From Saccharofermentans sp. (GTDB taxonomy: Bacteria; Bacillota; Clostridia; Saccharofermentanales; Saccharofermentanaceae), in contig JAEFAZ010000002.1 in NCBI GenBank assembly GCA_016292135.1, positions 1 to 64,000 of the forward strand: DNA of 64,000 nucleotides, written 5' to 3'. The notes under the pieces are model-generated. The model was not told the origin of the DNA. It saw only the letters and a list, made by a program, of their open reading frames with translations, and did not search any database. Positions 61,401-64,000 of the stretch are shown one piece after another; position 1 is the first letter of the stretch; every line of letters starts with the position of its first letter. The position numbers were made by a program, and so were the translations under genes.

Positions 61401-61912
61401 TCAAGACACTCTACGACAAGGACAATATTTTCGAGACTGGAATATCTGTAGTTAACAAAGAACCCCTTTCCCTCGGCCTGGGACATTGCGTAACTTGTTC
61501 CTGAAGGGAAATCTGTTCCGTTTCTTGTGATCGTAAGTCTTCCTATGGTTCCGTCATCATCGGGGGGAGCTGCCTTGACGTCTCCGTTGTCAGGAGCCTG
61601 TTTTGCGTCAGGTACGTCGGCCGGGTCTTCATCCGGATCAGTATCGACTGCGCCGTTAACCGGAACTATATCGTTGTCAGCGTCATCAGTAAGACCGAGG
61701 ATGTCAAGAAGATTCGGAATGAGCTGAAAATCTGACTGATCGTCATCCTGAACGTCAGATTGCGCCTGGGCATCATATGCCTGTGCTGCCTGCGCTTGGT
61801 CTTCATCCGGTTCGCCCGCGAAAATGGAAAGCGGGAGAGATCCGACGACCATCACCATAACGATGATAGAAGAGATGGTTTTGCTAAAGAATTTACGGAA
61901 TTTATAATTCAT
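55427..61912 (-). CDS. Very large Cna-B surface protein, LPXTG-like anchored
   Basis: The 2161-residue protein has a signal peptide (about 1-32, ending SLPLSIFAGE), an acidic low-complexity segment (about 33-105), a long stalk/adhesin part without recognised domains (about 110-1600), and four Cna-B domains near about 1699, 1809, 1897 and 2007 (each VTN-WDDDNNRDGIRPD-like). After a Thr/Pro wall-spanning segment (TPTPARTTTPTPTPP) comes the sorting signal VPSTGE, hydrophobic stretch and RRKKEE. The PSTGE motif is the same as at 2460 in the ICE-side protein, so one sortase could anchor both. Higher GC than the ICE cargo genes. Confidence 0.9.
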   Translation of the reverse strand: MNYKFRKFFSKTISSIIVMVMVVGSLPLSIFAGEPDEDQAQAAQAYDAQAQSDVQDDDQSDFQLIPNLLDILGLTDDADNDIVPVNGAVDTDPDEDPADVPDAKQAPDNGDVKAAPPDDDGTIGRLTITRNGTDFPSGTSYAMSQAEGKGFFVNYRYSSLENIVLVVECLDMGADFAAIPETNEFFNSVSKLGQGKLALRFNNSPNGNDCTINFLMKSVPLSDAQAFALMDSATVPTSRIAVTEYTLPEGTPISKVLEEGTKGEEQVLWEGTPYSNPDATVTAPNPFALTVSPYSDETGSLTDIYFDAIGTSGRYSYTKFDGLKNGAYRFSMPTPYTDNGALIEVLGVRIYEPTSQVYLRTLDLPGGATENGVAPNCQLRRSDFRDYWDKWTIGERTYDADKDAYYYDLTPDERTLNHQLFGWETFTGGMNLRWRLKDKTDPLAQETTYLAPDTVITYRLPGDGSNVRTAEVKGSTIQTGKITYRDMKTTYSAIRAADRTPVSDQDVIVGNTYNDQGFTNVFNSMSHTAKNTVLPAYTGKVTQLYEFPYQIQPTKMHLVDSWRQTYSNNTKTSKISGIYYNSWDNDSWVAVDQSVIDDLNSGWNRHNTFSQYIGIGDVSFPADVHVKNIRIEWERLGTMMRLGEGAEGNYSTVSATFYFKVNNWTDKTETATLPSETQVQVRYSETYDGVYNNGEIYRPDTVTANMMLAGQDEPSQQAVEQYLWFRLVVSEEPDQICPDLCGIGTYDNVPYSINGGKISSVGDLGITIGKYGERYDLIHNPKITLKLINLKNEIANATDEQLLALFTGKFTAMPKLSGWTFVYTAENSKHEKYTNSVTIPEITNNSGVEDTWLPLPEGYAFTSVVLSYDGELDLSHKSETDTNNTIWLMKNILLKRYDDIPYLDKKIYVNKDYGYAEIRLNGSITFDITELADENGLHCKCDGDIHVTGKDMLYSTYRNDFRVYNTRKASISVAGRNPDKAVIYQGESVGDSSSENDATTWDKTNYAVFSGDAAIFNEAGEYGIDYGGAYRYVGTSKYTSYHKCFPIDGIREYLYIELTDEEFIPNLKNSTLWGYPLTDENVQSEIITANDADGNMHRFLKLHFSEGFIRTKVYQSNMPQGWRDKGILDLEPNSSYFDEGQNILRFGGRLYREDNLTGPFKLAFDTVPGTTPGEHHPVGMIYYDFADFLSYGHASVKQSDADKNGFDRDRTCYSFSGNNITDDTMGITGDTSRQLFYHDGSAWTVEVLMHQEVGANVAPGKNLTYYDFSAGNYRFMEFEDSEKNNLNAFLTITGPGNLNASPIYDMSTIVVLPREGKKIEYTYATTVDGVQQDFIEYTEPSDFTLYMRGVPHIVSNNTSSDPVIMYTTDEDPNDASATWVDSGSVSDWKSVTGIRVALSVMEPTTSLNLRLDLATDAEITSEQIIKECVSGGSFIYRESQNGNFIDPQHLNLSRWNFHGYIYTCQVFWDIYDENGDFRSYDEKWIKGVPVTIYDAEGNPIPQSQETSTVYTDSNGKATLIIPKYEKGLYIVAGTPGTTDGSVAKMTAYPAGRFVSYDRTINKVVLQKPAISSGLFQNATIGFVKLPQIEAKDIEMYVGDTVSAEALVKEFVSNATYNDKNILTNGTYKISFKGIDKSIATFENDGKLTQNDNNSLKSEYSFTGVSGGKFTVEAVASNSLGDTVRTTFNVIVRELEDLVVTNSWDDDNNRDGIRPDGVTVQLMKNGVEDGEPVTLNYDNKETFTWPKKVRFDDSGNEIEYTLKVTPIAKVPGHTGYTQTVDKSSYTANVTATAGGYKFTVTNVHIPEKVDLTVTKIWDDSNNCDKIRPDTIKVELSDGTKVSLSESNKWTYTAKGRYKYEKGKEIKYSWKEVNVPDGYKLTVEEEGYKTTLINAHDPKVDVIVTNIWDDDNNRDGIRPDGVTVQLMKNGVAEGNPVVLKESNKNKYTWSNLPRLDENEKEIEYNLDVTPIADVPGHTGYTQTVDKSSYTLEVASNPRGYKFTVTNVHIPERVDRTVVAVWIDDNNIDGIRPENLTVGLSDCSTVTIDEKIEWTSTVDNLYKYAEGQLQDYSWIAPAVPEGYSFSQSVEGTVTTLTYVHTRDKKDPTPTPARTTTPTPTPPGTRVPSTGERIATGSTWAAGIISISVGIAGIAVYCYRRKKEE

Positions 61913-61925
61913 TTGCCCCCCTTTT

Positions 61926-61964
61926 GAACATTATGTTCATAACTTGTTAATAATTTCTTCACAA
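61926..61964 (-). promoter_or_regulatory. Promoter of the surface protein with overlapping palindrome
   Basis: On the minus strand TTGTGA-17-TATGAA; the -10 box overlaps a perfect 13-base palindrome GAACATTATGTTC (61926-61938). This is close to the Bacillus-type LexA box but one base longer in the middle, so a different repressor is more likely. Confidence 0.55.
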
Positions 61965-62110
61965 ACAAGCTCATACTAACACAATTATGACGAAATTGTA
62001 AAGACATAATTTTTCAAAACTCCTATTTATCTTGCAGAGCAAGTAAGATCAGGTGTTTCCCTGCTTTGAAAGGATCCTTTTACGATGGTAACTAAATTAT
62101 TACTATATTA

Positions 62111-62139
62111 TTGACACTCCATATTTCCTGAGATAAAAT
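62111..62139 (+). promoter_or_regulatory. Sigma-A promoter of the LRR lipoprotein
   Basis: TTGACA-17-TAAAAT, near consensus, about 40 bases before the ribosome-binding site of the gene at 62180. Confidence 0.8.
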
Positions 62140-62179
62140 TTGAATACGAGTAATAATCTTGTTACCTAAGGAGAAGGGC

Positions 62180-63103
62180 ATGAAAAAGTTATTGTCTGTA
62201 GTTCTGATAAGCTGCATGAGTCTTGCGCTCTTCGCATCCTGCGCCAAGGATACGAGGAAGCTCTGGGGCTATAAGGAACTTGATGACGGCACGATCGAGA
62301 TCGTGCGTTTCAACGACTTCAAAGAGGAGAAGGTAACGACTCCCAAGAAGATAGACGGGAAGAAAGTGACCCGCATCGGAGAAGCAGCTTTCAACGGCCA
62401 CAACAATATGACGAGTCTCACTGTCTCAGAAGGAGTTACGAGCATCGGAACACACGCTCTGTATTGCTGCAGCGGACTGAAAGAACTTGATCTGCCGGAC
62501 AGTCTCATAACATTGGACGGAGGGTCTCTCAGCGGAGCTACCGCACTTGAAGAACTGACCTTGCCGCCTAATCTCAAGACCATAGATGATCTGACTTTCG
62601 AATGGCTCTTTTCGCTCAAGAAGATAGAGATCTCCGACAGCGTGGAGTACTTGGGACGTAATGCGTTCGCGGGATGCTGGGCGCTGGAGAGCGTAAAACT
62701 GCCCGAGCATATAAATATCGAAGCGGGACTTTTCGCGAACTGTAAAGCATTGACATCTGTCAATCTTCCGGCGGATCTTACTCTTATGGAATCAGCGGTC
62801 TTCTGGGATTGCGGATCTCTTACGGAAGTCGATATTCCCAAGGGGGTAACATCTCTGGGTGACTGGGAATTCAAGGAATGTGAATCACTTAAGAAGGTCA
62901 CTATTCCTGAGGGCGTTACCAAGATCGGAGAAGAGGCTTTCTCCGGCTGTCATGAACTCACGGAACTTACGATCCCCGCACGAGTGACATCGATCGGGAA
63001 AGATGCATTTGCCTTCTGTCCCAAACTGACTCTGACGGTCACGGCAGGTTCTTACGCGGAAGAGTATTGCAAGGAGAACAATTTAAAATATAAAACAGCA
63101 TAA
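62180..63103 (+). CDS. Leucine-rich-repeat (BspA-like) lipoprotein
   Basis: The 307-residue protein has a lipobox (LFASC, Cys about residue 16-20), then about ten BspA-type leucine-rich repeats of 23 residues (pattern IG-AF-GC--L--L-IP--V--I), from about residue 60 to 290. Such proteins sit on the cell surface and bind host or fibre components. ATG 62180 follows AAGGAG; the ATG at 62159 has no site. It is complete and looks like normal chromosome of the host. Confidence 0.85.
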   Translation: MKKLLSVVLISCMSLALFASCAKDTRKLWGYKELDDGTIEIVRFNDFKEEKVTTPKKIDGKKVTRIGEAAFNGHNNMTSLTVSEGVTSIGTHALYCCSGLKELDLPDSLITLDGGSLSGATALEELTLPPNLKTIDDLTFEWLFSLKKIEISDSVEYLGRNAFAGCWALESVKLPEHINIEAGLFANCKALTSVNLPADLTLMESAVFWDCGSLTEVDIPKGVTSLGDWEFKECESLKKVTIPEGVTKIGEEAFSGCHELTELTIPARVTSIGKDAFAFCPKLTLTVTAGSYAEEYCKENNLKYKTA

Positions 63104-63144
63104 AGGCAGTTTGCCTAACCTACCCTGCCGGATGACATTGCGAT

Positions 63145-63250
63145 TTGGCGTGAAAAGCACGGACTTAAATGTTAAAATCCAAATTGGATGGGGAACTGGC
63201 TTTCGCAGATCACGAAAATCTGCTGCCCTGGTAATGTGAACAGCCGATAA
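63145..63250 (+). ncRNA. Cobalamin-riboswitch-like RNA (partial, uncertain)
   Basis: The segment GGGGAA (63190) ... CACGAAAATCTGCTGCCC (63211) ... GTAATGTGAACAGCCGAT (63231-63248) closely follows the core of cobalamin riboswitches (GGGAA, GUGAAAAUC, GC-G-CCC, ACUGUGA-AGCCGAU). The 3' half (GCCACTGG and the AGTCAGGAGACC box) is missing, and no plus-strand gene follows. It may be a cut riboswitch whose gene was lost, or a look-alike. Confidence 0.4.
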
Positions 63251-63276
63251 AAAAGGACCGCTCTCACGCGGTCCTT
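63250..63276 (-). terminator. Terminator overlapping the end of the ferritin-like gene
   Basis: AAGGACCGC-GTGAGA-GCGGTCCTT with TTTTTT on the minus strand. The left arm encodes the last three residues (RTA) and the stop codon lies in the loop. Confidence 0.85.
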
Positions 63277-64000
63277 ATCATGTCTGCTGCCATGCTGACC
63301 GATTGCTTGAGATAAGTTACGTTGTCTCCGTGGAATCTACTGTATTTGTATCCGCCTGCTTTTAACAGTTTCCCGTACATGATATAGACTGCTAAAGTCG
63401 TGCATTCCATCACGAAGCGGCGGAAAAATCTTTGGGATCTTTTGTTTCCGAAATGAGAGAGCGTATAGGTCTGGAAAACTATATGCGGGAGCTCATCGTG
63501 GAGCATCTGGTTGCAGATCGCGCGGAGGTCCCTGGAACCGATCTTATCTGCAACGTTTCCCAGGGCCGAGTAGTAAGACAGAGCGATGGTCTCGGCAGTC
63601 ACGAGGACTGCGATCTCGGTAAAGAGCTTGCCGTCGTGACGGAGCTTCCTGAAAGTCTTATCGAGTTTGTTTTTCTTGGCTTTGGGCTCGTTGTGGTGTG
63701 CGAGATACCATGCAAGGTAAGCCGAGTGGTAGTTCTCTTCCTTAATGAACAGATTCATCGTCTCGGCGTAATGCGGTTCTTTATATTCCTCTTCGAATTT
63801 CTTTGCGAGTTCGGCAAGATAGATGCCGTCACTCTGCTCACCCATCTGGAAAGCCTTGATCGACTTAAAGATCAGTTTGCCCTGCTCTTCCGTAAGCTGC
63901 GGCTCTTCAGCGAAGTCGATCTTAAGTCTTTCTTTGTCGTTCTCTTTGAAGTGATCGAGCCAGTCCTTGTAATCGTATTTAACCCAAACTTCTTTTGTCA
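63264..64000 (-). CDS. Ferritin-like diiron-type protein (start at the window edge)
   Basis: The minus-strand frame continues upstream of the ATG at 63845 to the window end: TKEVWVKYDYKDWLDHF..., and the last bases (TG before ACA) would complete an ATG with one base beyond position 64000, so probably only a single base is missing. The protein (about 246 residues) is helical with ferritin-type metal ligands: EENYH, TAETIALSYYSALG and DELPH (ExxH-like pairs). A ferritin-like oxidase or rubrerythrin relative is likely; exact role unknown. Confidence 0.7.
   Translation of the reverse strand, partial: TKEVWVKYDYKDWLDHFKENDKERLKIDFAEEPQLTEEQGKLIFKSIKAFQMGEQSDGIYLAELAKKFEEEYKEPHYAETMNLFIKEENYHSAYLAWYLAHHNEPKAKKNKLDKTFRKLRHDGKLFTEIAVLVTAETIALSYYSALGNVADKIGSRDLRAICNQMLHDELPHIVFQTYTLSHFGNKRSQRFFRRFVMECTTLAVYIMYGKLLKAGGYKYSRFHGDNVTYLKQSVSMAADMIRTA

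Noticed and set aside
1..64000. tRNA or rRNA gene as ICE attachment site
   Set aside because: I looked at the gaps near the integrases and right border and saw no cloverleaf or rRNA-like sequence.

Overview
The window looks like part of a Bacillota chromosome, class Clostridia (gut or rumen type). The support is strong AGGAGG ribosome-binding sites, an MPF-FA type conjugation apparatus (PrgI, PcfB/DUF3801, VirB4, CHAP hydrolase), Tn916-like Int/Xis pairs, Cna-B/SpaA surface proteins and a Lys/Ala-rich DUF6465 protein. Genus cannot be fixed from the sequence. Most of the window is a large integrative and conjugative element (ICE). Its left end may lie outside the window; its right end is probably between about 50.9 and 55.4 kb.

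Layout. 1-3.4 kb: C-terminal part of a SpaA/VaFE pilin-like surface protein and its sortase. 3.4-18.2 kb: transfer module, all on the plus strand, with HTH protein, DUF5688 and toprim proteins, lipoprotein, MobC, MOB relaxase, a DUF3801-ParB-like fusion, VirD4, VirB2-like pilin, VirB6, PrgI, VirB4 and a CHAP cell-wall hydrolase. Four sub-operons here start with the same two-hairpin leader (ACATGCCC-loop-GGGCAAATA just before the Shine-Dalgarno). 18.4-34.2 kb: a tight, AT-richer ten-gene operon with UvrD-nuclease, type III Mod and Res, Dam methylase, HerA, NurA-like, DUF262/DUF1524, DEDDh exonuclease, Nmad3 and macro-domain proteins; this is very probably an antiphage island. 34.2-41.5 kb: a second accessory cluster that opens with a convincing SAM-I (S-box) riboswitch and carries an ADP-ribosylglycohydrolase, Sel1, J-domain-like, HIRAN, macro, zinc-ribbon, DUF6508 and histone-H1-like proteins.

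41.5-47.8 kb is the regulation and integration module: an ImmA/IrrE protease, a Com-like zinc protein, a structured leader with two terminators and a hairpin that hides a ribosome-binding site, a sigma-region-4-like regulator, a MazF-zinc-ribbon fusion, and two successive Xis-Int pairs. 47.8-50.9 kb is a discrete three-gene cassette with its own promoter inside an inverted repeat and its own terminator; it encodes two membrane proteins and a coiled-coil protein that I do not recognise. 50.9-52.0 kb is mostly non-coding and full of short repeats, the likely ICE end or arm-site region. 52.0-53.1 kb holds small and decayed genes, and 53.2-55.2 kb an AbiH protein and a Tudor-like-tail protein on the minus strand.

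From 55.4 kb on the sequence looks like host chromosome: a 2161-residue Cna-B surface protein ending in the same PSTGE sorting motif as the protein at the left edge, a leucine-rich-repeat lipoprotein, a cobalamin-riboswitch-like RNA without a downstream gene, and a ferritin-like protein running off the right edge.

My best candidates for undescribed biology are the ten-gene defence operon, the three-gene membrane/coiled-coil cassette, the repeated ICE leader hairpins, the riboswitch-led ADP-ribose-themed cluster, and the leader RNA of the sigma-MazF-Xis-Int operon.
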